Positions 1-6,754 of a stretch of DNA of 7,454 nt are shown here, piece by piece. The position numbers were made by a program, and so were the translations under genes. The notes under the pieces are model-generated. The model had not been told where the DNA came from and did no database searches. It worked only from the letters and a program-made list of their open reading frames with translations. Where the stretch lies: positions 1 to 7,454 of the forward strand of contig JACQTN010000081.1 in NCBI GenBank assembly GCA_016210785.1, given 5' to 3'. Numbering within the stretch: position 1 is the stretch's first letter; every line of letters begins with the position of its first letter. This stretch comes from Armatimonadota bacterium (GTDB lineage Bacteria > Sysuimicrobiota > Sysuimicrobiia > Sysuimicrobiales > JACQTN01).

Positions 1-129
1 AGCATCGGGTTGGTGGTGATCGCCGCGGGGCTGGAGGCGGCGTTCTGGGCGGCGGCACTGGTGTTGGTGATGGCCGGATTGATCGCGATGACTGTGTCTC
101 GGCGCGAGGGGGGACGGGTGTGGAGATAA
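1..129 (+). CDS. C-terminal end of a membrane protein, probably a transporter (partial)
   Basis: The frame is open from the first base and stops at TAA 127-129, giving the last 42 residues of a protein that begins outside the window. About the first 32 residues are almost entirely hydrophobic (Val, Ile, Ala, Leu, Gly, Phe, Trp) with a single Glu near residue 12, which suits the last one or two membrane helices of a carrier. A short basic tail with an Arg-Arg-Glu run follows, as at the cytoplasmic end of many major facilitator proteins. The family is inferred from composition only. The stop overlaps the start of the next gene, so the two are probably co-transcribed and translationally coupled. 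A transporter here would fit uptake of the substrate of the downstream enzymes. Confidence 0.6.
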   Translation, partial: SIGLVVIAAGLEAAFWAAALVLVMAGLIAMTVSRREGGRVWR

Positions 130-1382
130 TGGCGCTGCTGGCTGCGATCTCGGACTATGAGGTGGCCCTGGAGCGGTGCCTGGTCCTGAACGCCGCGCGC
201 AACGTGATGAGCCCCGGCGCGCGGGCGCTGCTGGGCTCGCGGTTGGCCGACGGCGACCTGGCGGGGCGGCCCAAGGAGTGGGGCGGCCAGTACGCCGCCG
301 CGCCGGCCCGCGCCATCGAGAACGTGGCGCGGACGCTGGTGGACCGGCTCTTCGGCACGCCCCACGTGGAACTGCGAGCGCTGAGCGGGAGCCTGGCCAA
401 CGGGCTGGCCACCATCGCCACCACCCGACCGGGTGACGTGCTGTTGATGCCGCCGCTGTGGGCGTTCGGGCACATATGCGTGGCCCGGCAGGGATTTCCC
501 GGCAGCGGGGCGCGGACCGTGGCGGAGATCCCGTGGGACGGCGCCGCGCTGGGCCCCGACCTGGATGGACTGCGCGGCGTGCTCAGGCAGCAACCCGCGC
601 AACTGGTGGTGCTGGGTCTGTCCAGGCCGCTCTTTCCCGAGCCCATGGCCGAGGTGGCGACCATGGCGAAAGACGCCGGCGCACGCCTGCTCTACGACGG
701 CGCCCACGTGCTGGGGCTGATCGCCGGTGGGGCCTTCCCCAACCCGCTCGCCAGCGGCTTTGACATGCTCACCGGCTCCACCCACAAGACGTTGCCGGGC
801 CCAACCGGTGGTGTGGTCGTCTGCCGGGACCCCGACACGCTGGAGGCCGTGGCCAGCCTCGGCGATGCCTGGCTCTCCACGTACAGCAACAGCCGCATCG
901 CCGCCCTGGCGTACACGTTGGAGGAGATGGTGACCGAAGGTCACGCCTACACTCGCCAGATCGTGGACAATGCCCGTGCCCTGGCGCGCGGGCTGGCCGC
1001 AGAGGGCTTTCCGGTGGTCGGCGCGCACCGGGGATTCACCGCCACGCACCAGGTGCTGGTGGACATCACCGACATCGGCCAGCCTGGCGACGCCGTCCGT
1101 CGTCTGGCGGGCGCCACCATCCTGATCAACCCGCCCGCCCGCGCCGACCGGCGCCTGCGGGACGGTCGCCATGATGGGTGGTGGTTGCGGCTCGGCACCT
1201 CGGCGGTGACGCGGCTGGGCATGAAAGAGGACGAGATGCCGGCCATCGGCCGCATCCTGGCCAGGCTGCTGCTGCACCGTGAAGACCCGTCCATGGTGTC
1301 CGGCGCGGTGGCGGAGCTGGTCGAGGCATTTGGGACGGTGCGGTACACCCTCGCGGCGGGGACGGTGCCAGGCCGCTCCTGA
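120..1382 (+). CDS. SHMT-like PLP-dependent enzyme lacking canonical folate-site residues
   Basis: A fold-type I PLP enzyme of the serine hydroxymethyltransferase family, 420 residues, close to the usual 410-430. Counted from GTG 120, family landmarks appear in order: Ser-Gly-Ser at 89-91 (phosphate binding), His118 (cofactor stacking), Tyr-Asp-Gly-Ala-His at 192-196 (Asp193 for the pyridine nitrogen), Thr-His-Lys at 221-223 (Lys223 as the Schiff-base lysine) and Leu-Arg-Leu-Gly-Thr at 356-360 (Arg357 for the substrate carboxylate). By hand alignment to the E. coli enzyme recalled from memory, Tyr55 becomes Asp46, catalytic Glu57 becomes Ala48, the Tyr-Tyr-Gly-Gly motif becomes Glu-Trp-Gly-Gly, and Ser-Glu-Asn becomes Ala-Arg-Asn. 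It is therefore probably not a folate-dependent glyA; an aldolase or other reaction on an amino acid is more likely. GTG 120 has AGGGGGG six bases upstream; ATG 129 overlaps the previous stop as TAATG and is the alternative start. Confidence 0.85.
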   Translation: MEIMALLAAISDYEVALERCLVLNAARNVMSPGARALLGSRLADGDLAGRPKEWGGQYAAAPARAIENVARTLVDRLFGTPHVELRALSGSLANGLATIATTRPGDVLLMPPLWAFGHICVARQGFPGSGARTVAEIPWDGAALGPDLDGLRGVLRQQPAQLVVLGLSRPLFPEPMAEVATMAKDAGARLLYDGAHVLGLIAGGAFPNPLASGFDMLTGSTHKTLPGPTGGVVVCRDPDTLEAVASLGDAWLSTYSNSRIAALAYTLEEMVTEGHAYTRQIVDNARALARGLAAEGFPVVGAHRGFTATHQVLVDITDIGQPGDAVRRLAGATILINPPARADRRLRDGRHDGWWLRLGTSAVTRLGMKEDEMPAIGRILARLLLHREDPSMVSGAVAELVEAFGTVRYTLAAGTVPGRS

Positions 1383-1430
1383 GACGGATCAGTTTCGACC
1401 AGTATCACCGTGCGGCCACGAGGTGTCCCG

Positions 1431-3116
1431 ATGCGTGAAGCCATGGACCCGGTGTCCCTCAGCGTCCTGTGGAACCGCCTGATCGCCAGTGTGGACGAAG
1501 CGGCCGCCACGCTGGTGCGCACGGCCTTCTCCACCGTCGTGCGAGAATCCAATGACTTTGCCTGCCAGGTCCTGGACGCCGCGGGAAACAATCTGGCCCA
1601 AAACAGCGTGGCCGCGCCCTCGTTCGTGGGCACCATGCCCCGCACCATGCGCCACTTCCTGGAGCGTTTCCCGCTGGAGACGTGGCGCGAGGGCGACGTG
1701 GTGATGACCAATGATCCCTGGATGGGCACCGGCCACCTGCCCGACTTCTCGCTGGCCATGCCGGTTTTCCGCAAGGGCAAACTCGCGGCCTTTGCCGCCA
1801 ACGTGGCCCACATGCCGGACATCGGCGGCACAATCTGGGGTGCGGACGCGACGCAGGTCTTTGAGGAGGGCCTGCGCATCTTGCCCACCCGCATGGTGCG
1901 GGAAGGGCAGATGAACGAACACCTGGTAGAGATGATCGCGGCCAACGTGCGGGTGCCCGACCTCACCCTGGGCGACCTGAACGCCCAGATCGCCGCCTGC
2001 CGGATGCAGGTGCAGCGGCTGGAACGCATCATGGACGACGCCGACCTGGACGACCTGAACGGCCTGGCGGAAGGCATCATCAGTCGCACCGAGGCAGCCA
2101 TGACCGCGGCTCTCGCCGGCGTGCCCCAGGGCGAGTACCGCTACTCCTTAGAGACCGACGGGTTTGACTGGCCGCTCACCATCGCCCTGCGCGTGGTGGT
2201 GAAGGATGGTCGCATCCTGTGCGACTACACCGGGACATCCTCCCAGGTGCCGCGGGGGCTGAACTCGGTTTACAACTATACCTATGCGTACACCGCGTAC
2301 CCGCTGAAGTGCGCCCTGGCCCCGGAGGTGCCCAACAATGAGGGGATCTGCCGGCGGATCGACGTGACCGTTCCCGAGGGCACGCTGCTCAACCCCCGCT
2401 ACCCGGCGCCGGTGGGGGCGCGCAACATCACCGGCCACTTCCTGAGTGCCCTGGTATTCGGCGCTCTGTTCCAGGCGGTGCCGCACCTGGTGATGGCCGA
2501 GCCCGCCGCACCGGCCAACCGCTCGGTGTTCACGGGCTTCTGGGACACCGGCGAGCCGTTCAGCCTGCTGTTCTTCACCAGCGGCGGCCTGGGCGCGCAG
2601 ACCCATCGCGACGGACTCACCTGCGCCGCCTTCCCCAGCAACGCCGGATTCGCCTCGGCCGAGATTTCCGAGAACGCCGCACCGGTGCAGGTCACGCAGA
2701 AGAGCATCCGCGTCAACTCTGCGGGCGCGGGGCGCTTTCGGGGCGGGTTTGGCCAGGACATCGGCGTGCGTGTGCTCTGCAAGGGCCCGGTCACCCTGTC
2801 CGTGCTCATGGACCGGGTGAAGCACCCGCCGCGGGGACTGGCCGGCGGGGGCCCGGCTGCCGCGGCCGCTATCGTGCGCAACGGCGAACCGATTCCGTCC
2901 AAGGGACGCACGGTGCTGCAACCGGGCGATACGGTCCTGATCTCCTGCGCCGGCGGCGGCGGTCTGGGCGATCCGGTCGACCGCGCTCCGGCACTGATCC
3001 AGCAGGACCTGGCCAACGGCCTGATCACGCCGGGGTGGGGCGAGCGGCAGGGACATCCACAGCAGGGCGGGCGGCAACCGCGCGTGGAGGACGCGCGAAG
3101 ACACCGTTCGCCATGA
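1431..3116 (+). CDS. hyuB: Hydantoinase/oxoprolinase subunit B (HyuB family)
   Basis: The B subunit of ATP-dependent amide-ring hydrolases: N-methylhydantoinase, 5-oxoprolinase, caprolactamase and the related acetone/acetophenone carboxylases. It is 561 residues, a complete length for the family. ATG 1431 is preceded by GAGGTG with a five-base gap and gives the usual short lead before the Asp-Pro-Val-Ser-Leu motif; GTG 1410 and ATG 1443 are in frame. Visible motifs are Glu-Ser-Asn-Asp-Phe (Asp42), Asn-Asp-Pro-Trp-Met-Gly-Thr-Gly-His-Leu-Pro-Asp at 94-105, Ala-His-Met-Pro-Asp-Ile-Gly-Gly at 126-133, Gly-Arg-Phe-Arg-Gly-Gly near 435-439, and a Gly-rich Gly-Asp-Pro end at 508-515. Asp42, His102, Asp105 and His127 match the Asp/His set thought to bind metal in characterised members. 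The last 25 or so residues are basic and Gln/Gly-rich, unlike the usual ending. The true substrate cannot be read from sequence. Confidence 0.93.
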   Translation: MREAMDPVSLSVLWNRLIASVDEAAATLVRTAFSTVVRESNDFACQVLDAAGNNLAQNSVAAPSFVGTMPRTMRHFLERFPLETWREGDVVMTNDPWMGTGHLPDFSLAMPVFRKGKLAAFAANVAHMPDIGGTIWGADATQVFEEGLRILPTRMVREGQMNEHLVEMIAANVRVPDLTLGDLNAQIAACRMQVQRLERIMDDADLDDLNGLAEGIISRTEAAMTAALAGVPQGEYRYSLETDGFDWPLTIALRVVVKDGRILCDYTGTSSQVPRGLNSVYNYTYAYTAYPLKCALAPEVPNNEGICRRIDVTVPEGTLLNPRYPAPVGARNITGHFLSALVFGALFQAVPHLVMAEPAAPANRSVFTGFWDTGEPFSLLFFTSGGLGAQTHRDGLTCAAFPSNAGFASAEISENAAPVQVTQKSIRVNSAGAGRFRGGFGQDIGVRVLCKGPVTLSVLMDRVKHPPRGLAGGGPAAAAAIVRNGEPIPSKGRTVLQPGDTVLISCAGGGGLGDPVDRAPALIQQDLANGLITPGWGERQGHPQQGGRQPRVEDARRHRSP

Positions 3117-3161
3117 GCCGGCGCCCGCGGTGGAAGGGGCGGAGCGCAGATTGTGCCGGAT

Positions 3162-3166
3162 GGAGG
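3162..3166 (+). promoter_or_regulatory. Shine-Dalgarno site favouring a TTG start for hyuA
   Basis: GGAGG lies eight bases before TTG 3175, an ideal ribosome-binding geometry. The upstream in-frame candidates are weaker: ATG 3160 has its nearest purine run (GGAG 3141-3144) fifteen bases away and GTG 3130 has no good site. Starting at TTG also gives the expected family N-terminus, with the Asp-Ile-Gly-Gly-Thr nucleotide motif at residue 10. Confidence 0.6.
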
Positions 3167-3174
3167 ACGGTAAC

Positions 3175-5316
3175 TTGGAGCGACGCCTGCGCATAGGCAT
3201 CGACATCGGCGGCACCTTCACCGATTTCGTCGCGGTGGACAGCGTCACCGGCGACATCCGCGTAGACAAGTGCCTGACCACGCCGGACAATCCGGCGATC
3301 GGCGTGACAGTGGGTCTCCTGCGGTTCCTGCAGCGCATCCAGCGGTCAGCCGGGGAGATCCACACCGTGGTGCACGGCACCACGCTGGTGGCCAACACGC
3401 TGATCGAGCGCAAAGGCGCGCGCACGGGCCTCATCACCACGCGGGGGTTCCGGGACATCCCGGAGATTGGCAACGAAATCCGCTACGACCTCTACGACCT
3501 GAACCTGGTGCCGCCTGAACCCCTGGCACCGCGCCCGCTTCGGCTGGAGGTGGACGAGCGTCTGGGCCACGATGGGGCCGTGCACACGCCGCTGGACCCG
3601 CAGCAGGTGGAGGGCGTCGCCCGGCAGTTGAGGGATGCCGGCGTGGAATCTATCGCCGTGTGCTTCCTGCACTCGTTTCGCAATCCTGCCCACGAAGAGG
3701 CCGTGCTGCAGTGGCTGAGCGCGCACTGGCCGGAGGTAGATGTGAGCCTGTCGTCGCGGGTGTCGCCAGAGATCCGGGAGTTCCCGCGGATGTCTACCAC
3801 CCTGGCCAACGCCTACGTGCGGCCGCTGATGCGGCGCTACCTGCGGCAGCTGGAGCGGGACCTGCGTGGGCTGGGTATGGCGGGCAGCTTCTACGCGATG
3901 CTCTCTAGCGGCGGCATCACCGGCGTGGAGGATGCCCAGGAGGTGCCTATCCGGCTGGTGGAGTCGGGGCCTGCCGGCGGCGCGCAGGCGGCGGTGTTCT
4001 ACGGGACGATGACGGGAGAGCGGGATCTGCTCTCCTTTGACATGGGCGGCACCACCGCGAAGATCTGCCTGATTGTCGATGGCCAGCCCAGCCGCAGCAC
4101 CTCCTTTGAGGCGGCGCGGGTGCAGCGCTTCAAGAAAGGCAGCGGGTTGCCCCTGAACGTGCCGGTGCTGGAGATGATCGAGATCGGCGCGGGTGGGGGT
4201 AGCATCGCCGGCGTGAACGCGCTGGGGCTGCTGCAGGTGGGGCCGCGCAGCGCGGGCTCGGCACCCGGCCCAGCCTGTTACGGCCTGGGCGGCGACCGGC
4301 CCACCGTCACCGATGCCGACCTGATCCTGGGCTATCTGGACCCCAATTACTTCTTGGGCGGCGAGATACCCCTGTATCCCGACCGGGCCCGGGAGGCGGT
4401 CGTCGCGCACGTGGGCCAGCCGTTGCACCTGGACGCCACCGCGGGCGCCGCGGCCATCTGCGCCGTGGTCAACACCAACATGGCCAGCGCCGCCGCCGTC
4501 CATATCGCGGAGCGCGGCTTCGACCCGCGGCGATTCACCCTGATCGCTTTCGGTGGAGCCGGGCCCGTGCACGGCTACAGCGTTGCCGCCAGCCTGGGCA
4601 TCCGCACGATGCTGGTGCCGCTGGCCGCCGGCACCACTTCGGCGCTGGGCTTCCTGGCCGCGCCGCTGGCAGTGGAGCTGGGGCGGAGCTACATGGAGCG
4701 GCTGAGCCGCGTGGACTGGCAGCGGGCCAACGCCATTTTCACCGACATGGAGGAGGCGGGACGCCGCACCATCCTGGCCGCGGGCGGGCGCGCCGAGGAG
4801 ATCCGCATCACCCGCACAGCGGACATGCGCTACATCAGCCAGGGCTACGAGATCGAGGTGCCGCTGCCGGGAGGTCATCTCGCCCCCGCGGCGACTGCGC
4901 TCGCCGATGCCGCATTCCACGAGGAGTACCGCCGGCTGTACGGCCGCTCGCTGGACGTGCCCGTGGAAATCCTGAGCTGGCGGGTGCGCGTGGCGGCGCC
5001 GGCTCCGAGGGTGCGCCTGGCGTTCCAGCCCGCCGGCCGCGATCCCCTCAAGGGCCGCCGCCCGGTGTACTTCGCCGAGGCGGGTGGATTCGTGGACTGC
5101 CCGGTGTACGATCGCTACGCGATGCGGCCGGGGGCTGAGGTGGAAGGCCCCGCCATCTTCGAAGAGAGAGAATCCACCAGCATGGTGGGACCTGGCGCTC
5201 GAGTTCAGGTGGATGCTGACCTGACCCTCCACGTGAAGGTGGGGGTTCAGGCGGCCGCGACGCCGGCGCCGCACGCGGGCCCACGCCGCGCACGCGACCA
5301 GCGGAGCGTGAGTTGA
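3175..5316 (+). CDS. hyuA: Hydantoinase/oxoprolinase subunit A, ATP-binding (HyuA family)
   Basis: The ATP-binding A subunit, which pairs with HyuB to phosphorylate and open a cyclic amide. From TTG 3175 it is 713 residues, normal for the family; the in-frame GTG 3130 would add 15 residues. The actin-like ATPase signatures are all present: Asp-Ile-Gly-Gly-Thr-Phe-Thr-Asp at 10-17 (phosphate 1), His-Gly-Thr-Thr at 67-70, Ser-Gly-Pro-Ala-Gly-Gly at 264-269, Asp-Met-Gly-Gly-Thr-Thr at 289-294 (phosphate 2), Gly-Ala-Gly-Gly-Gly-Ser at 338-343, a Gly-Pro-Ala-Cys-Tyr-Gly stretch ending near 370, and Phe-Gly-Gly-Ala-Gly-Pro at 459-464 (adenosine site). The C-terminal domain has the expected Tyr-Asp-Arg and Gly-Pro-Ala-Ile-Phe-Glu motifs, then an Ala/Pro/Arg-rich tail of about 25 residues of no clear role. 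It follows hyuB by 58 bases. Order B then A is the reverse of the more familiar hyuA-hyuB. Confidence 0.94.
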   Translation: MERRLRIGIDIGGTFTDFVAVDSVTGDIRVDKCLTTPDNPAIGVTVGLLRFLQRIQRSAGEIHTVVHGTTLVANTLIERKGARTGLITTRGFRDIPEIGNEIRYDLYDLNLVPPEPLAPRPLRLEVDERLGHDGAVHTPLDPQQVEGVARQLRDAGVESIAVCFLHSFRNPAHEEAVLQWLSAHWPEVDVSLSSRVSPEIREFPRMSTTLANAYVRPLMRRYLRQLERDLRGLGMAGSFYAMLSSGGITGVEDAQEVPIRLVESGPAGGAQAAVFYGTMTGERDLLSFDMGGTTAKICLIVDGQPSRSTSFEAARVQRFKKGSGLPLNVPVLEMIEIGAGGGSIAGVNALGLLQVGPRSAGSAPGPACYGLGGDRPTVTDADLILGYLDPNYFLGGEIPLYPDRAREAVVAHVGQPLHLDATAGAAAICAVVNTNMASAAAVHIAERGFDPRRFTLIAFGGAGPVHGYSVAASLGIRTMLVPLAAGTTSALGFLAAPLAVELGRSYMERLSRVDWQRANAIFTDMEEAGRRTILAAGGRAEEIRITRTADMRYISQGYEIEVPLPGGHLAPAATALADAAFHEEYRRLYGRSLDVPVEILSWRVRVAAPAPRVRLAFQPAGRDPLKGRRPVYFAEAGGFVDCPVYDRYAMRPGAEVEGPAIFEERESTSMVGPGARVQVDADLTLHVKVGVQAAATPAPHAGPRRARDQRSVS

Positions 5317-5352
5317 AGCCTTTCGGGTGCGCGCGCGAAGGGGTGTGAGCAC

Positions 5353-6081
5353 ATGTCCCGGGAATCGGACTGGGAGTTTGGGCACGGACTGAAATTCCAC
5401 TTCCGGCTGGACCCGGCGAAAACCGCGCTGGTCGTGGTGGACATGCAGTACGCCAGCGGCTCCCGCACCGCCGCCGTAGGAATGTACCTCTCCGAGCGCG
5501 GCAGGGGACACCTTCTCGACTGGCGCTTCACCCGCCTGGAACAGGTGGTGCTGCCCAACGTGAAGCGGCTGCTGGCCTTCTTTCGGGAGCACAGCCTCCG
5601 CGTCCTCTACGTCACCATCGGCTCCGAGATGGAAGACTTTTCCGACATGCCCGAGTGTCTGCGGCCCTTTGCTCGTGCCGCGGGCAACCGTGTGGGCCAG
5701 CCCGCCAACGCCATCCTGGATGAGGTGCGGCCGCTGCCCGGGGAGCGGGTGCTGCGCAAGACCACCCAGAGTGCCTTCATGTCCTCGCCCATCAACGCGG
5801 TGCTGCGGGCCATGGGCGTGGAGTACCTGTGTTTTACCGGCGTCTCCACCAACGCCTGCGTCGACGGCACCGCCCGCGACGCCGCCGACCTGAACTACCG
5901 CTGCGTCATCGTGGAGGACTGCTGCTCGGCTACCCGCGAGGACCATCACCTGGCCGCGCTCTCCAGCTTCGCCAGCCAGGCCGGGCGCGTGATGGCCACC
6001 GATGAAGCGATCCGGGAGCTCTCCGACCAGATGGCCGTGGCGACCGGGCAGGTGGCGTCGACAGAGCGACACGGCCAGTGA
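5353..6081 (+). CDS. Isochorismatase-fold cysteine amidohydrolase
   Basis: A cysteine hydrolase of the isochorismatase superfamily, 242 residues, within the family range. The catalytic triad is visible: Asp30 in Val-Val-Val-Asp-Met-Gln, Lys136 in Leu-Arg-Lys-Thr-Thr-Gln, and Cys169 in Thr-Asn-Ala-Cys-Val-Asp, preceded by the Gly-Val-Ser-Thr turn that usually holds the cis-peptide. The Thr-Asn-x-Cys-Val-(Glu/Asp)-x-Thr-Ala-Arg-Asp pattern is closer to ureidoacrylate, biuret and N-carbamoyl amidases than to true isochorismatases. ATG 5353 has AAGGGGTG at 5338-5345 with a seven-base gap. It starts 36 bases after hyuA, so it belongs to the same transcript. In that setting a role in hydrolysing the ring-opened product, for example an N-carbamoyl amino acid to amino acid, CO2 and ammonia, is plausible but inferred. 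A stretch of roughly 20 residues after Asp30 (Gly/Arg-rich, then Asp-Trp-Arg-Phe) is probably a substrate-specific insertion. Confidence 0.9.
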   Translation: MSRESDWEFGHGLKFHFRLDPAKTALVVVDMQYASGSRTAAVGMYLSERGRGHLLDWRFTRLEQVVLPNVKRLLAFFREHSLRVLYVTIGSEMEDFSDMPECLRPFARAAGNRVGQPANAILDEVRPLPGERVLRKTTQSAFMSSPINAVLRAMGVEYLCFTGVSTNACVDGTARDAADLNYRCVIVEDCCSATREDHHLAALSSFASQAGRVMATDEAIRELSDQMAVATGQVASTERHGQ

Positions 6082-6087
6082 CGCCGT

Positions 6088-6201
6088 TGCGCGTGCCGCA
6101 TCGCGGCGCCGCAGGGCCTCCAGCAGTGCCCTGCGTTCTTCCAGCACCTCCTTCGCCCGTGCGGGGAGAAACAACGTCGTGGGTGTGAAGCGCGAAACCA
6201 A
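6088..6201 (-). pseudogene. Possible remnant of a GntR/FCD regulator C-terminus
   Basis: Read on the - strand, about 38 codons resemble the last helices of the FCD ligand domain of FadR-type GntR regulators. The string Glu-Glu-Arg-Arg-Ala-Leu-Leu-Glu-Ala-Leu-Arg-Arg-Arg-Asp-Ala-Ala-Arg-Ala at about 6090-6141 closely follows the usual ending, in which Glu-His-Arg precedes such a helix, and is preceded by an Arg-Phe-Thr-Pro-Thr-Thr-Leu-Phe-Leu-Pro stretch that also suits the family. No initiation site, DNA-binding domain or sensible stop goes with it: the frame simply continues antisense through the amidohydrolase. It is judged by eye and could be chance in GC-rich sequence. Confidence 0.33.
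6110..6142 (+). terminator. Possible Rho-independent terminator after the hydantoinase operon
   Basis: CGCAGGGC (6110-6117) and GCCCTGCG (6128-6135) form a perfect eight-base-pair GC-rich stem around a ten-base loop, followed by TTCTTCC (6136-6142). It begins 28 bases after the amidohydrolase stop, where an operon end is expected. The T tract is short and interrupted, and the loop is large, so termination may be weak. The same bases lie inside the suspected antisense GntR fragment. Confidence 0.4.
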
Positions 6202-6250
6202 GGCGGGCCAACGCGCGCAGCGACATAGCCGTCTCCGATGGTTGCGTTGG

Positions 6251-6754
6251 TCATCGCCGTCGGCGCGCGCGGCGCACGGATTGTGGCGGGCGGGCCGTCG
6301 CGACAGGGACGGCCCACTGCCAGAGGCGTTTCCCCAGGTCCAGGATGTGAAATGTCTCTGTCCTCCGAATCCCGGCCACCTTTGCCAGCTTTTCCTGAAG
6401 GAAGTGCCTGAGGTCGTCGCTGGAGGCGAACGCGGCCCCGATGATGAAGTCCAGCCGCCCCGTGAGCGTGGCGACGAAGGTGACTTCCTGGAAGGTCGCC
6501 AGGTGTTTCTCGATGGTGACCATCCGCCGCAGGTCCGCGTTGATGCCGATGAGAACCTGGATGGGGAACCCCACCCTCACCGGTTCCACGGTGGCCACGA
6601 CCTTCAGGATCCCGTCGGTCTGCAGGCGCTCCAGGCGATTGCGAATGGTGCCGTGAGAGACCCCCAGTTGTTTGGCCAGTTCCACCAGGGGGGTGCGACC
6701 GCTATCCTGCAGCCGAGCGATAAGGGCAAGGTCCAGGTGATCGAGGGCGGCCAT
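6251..6754 (-). CDS. Lrp/AsnC family transcriptional regulator
   Basis: A feast/famine regulator of 167 residues from ATG 6754, the usual length for Lrp/AsnC. Residues 1-50 form the helix-turn-helix: Leu-Asp-x-x-Asp-Leu near the start, then Leu-Ala-Lys-Gln-Leu-Gly-Val-Ser-His-Gly-Thr-Ile-Arg-Asn-Arg as the turn and recognition helix at 26-40. Residues 60-140 form the RAM effector domain, including Thr-Gly-Arg-Leu-Asp-Phe at 98-103, where the conserved Gly and Asp sit near the amino-acid pocket, and Gly-Ile-Arg-Arg-Thr-Glu-Thr at 128-134. The C-terminus is a basic Arg-rich tail. GGAGGAGGT (6767-6775) lies twelve bases upstream of the ATG, a little far; a GTG at 6808 would add 18 unlikely residues. 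It converges on the hydantoinase operon and is a good candidate to sense an amino acid made by that pathway and to control it, though no target site is shown. Confidence 0.92.
   Translation of the reverse strand: MAALDHLDLALIARLQDSGRTPLVELAKQLGVSHGTIRNRLERLQTDGILKVVATVEPVRVGFPIQVLIGINADLRRMVTIEKHLATFQEVTFVATLTGRLDFIIGAAFASSDDLRHFLQEKLAKVAGIRRTETFHILDLGKRLWQWAVPVATARPPQSVRRARRRR

Noticed and set aside
2148..3473. A 441-residue open frame on the - strand across the hyuB-hyuA junction, and another at 947-2101
   Set aside because: Both are antisense to well-supported genes, lack ribosome sites and recognisable domains, and have the Arg/Pro/Ser-rich make-up of GC-rich shadow frames.
3346..6201. 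A 951-residue open frame on the - strand, antisense to hyuA and the amidohydrolase
   Set aside because: It is the mirror of real genes in very GC-rich DNA, where stops are rare. Its composition is His/Gly/Arg/Gln-rich with no family motif, and the sense genes are complete with all catalytic residues. Only its first 38 codons, lying outside the amidohydrolase gene, are kept as a possible GntR remnant.
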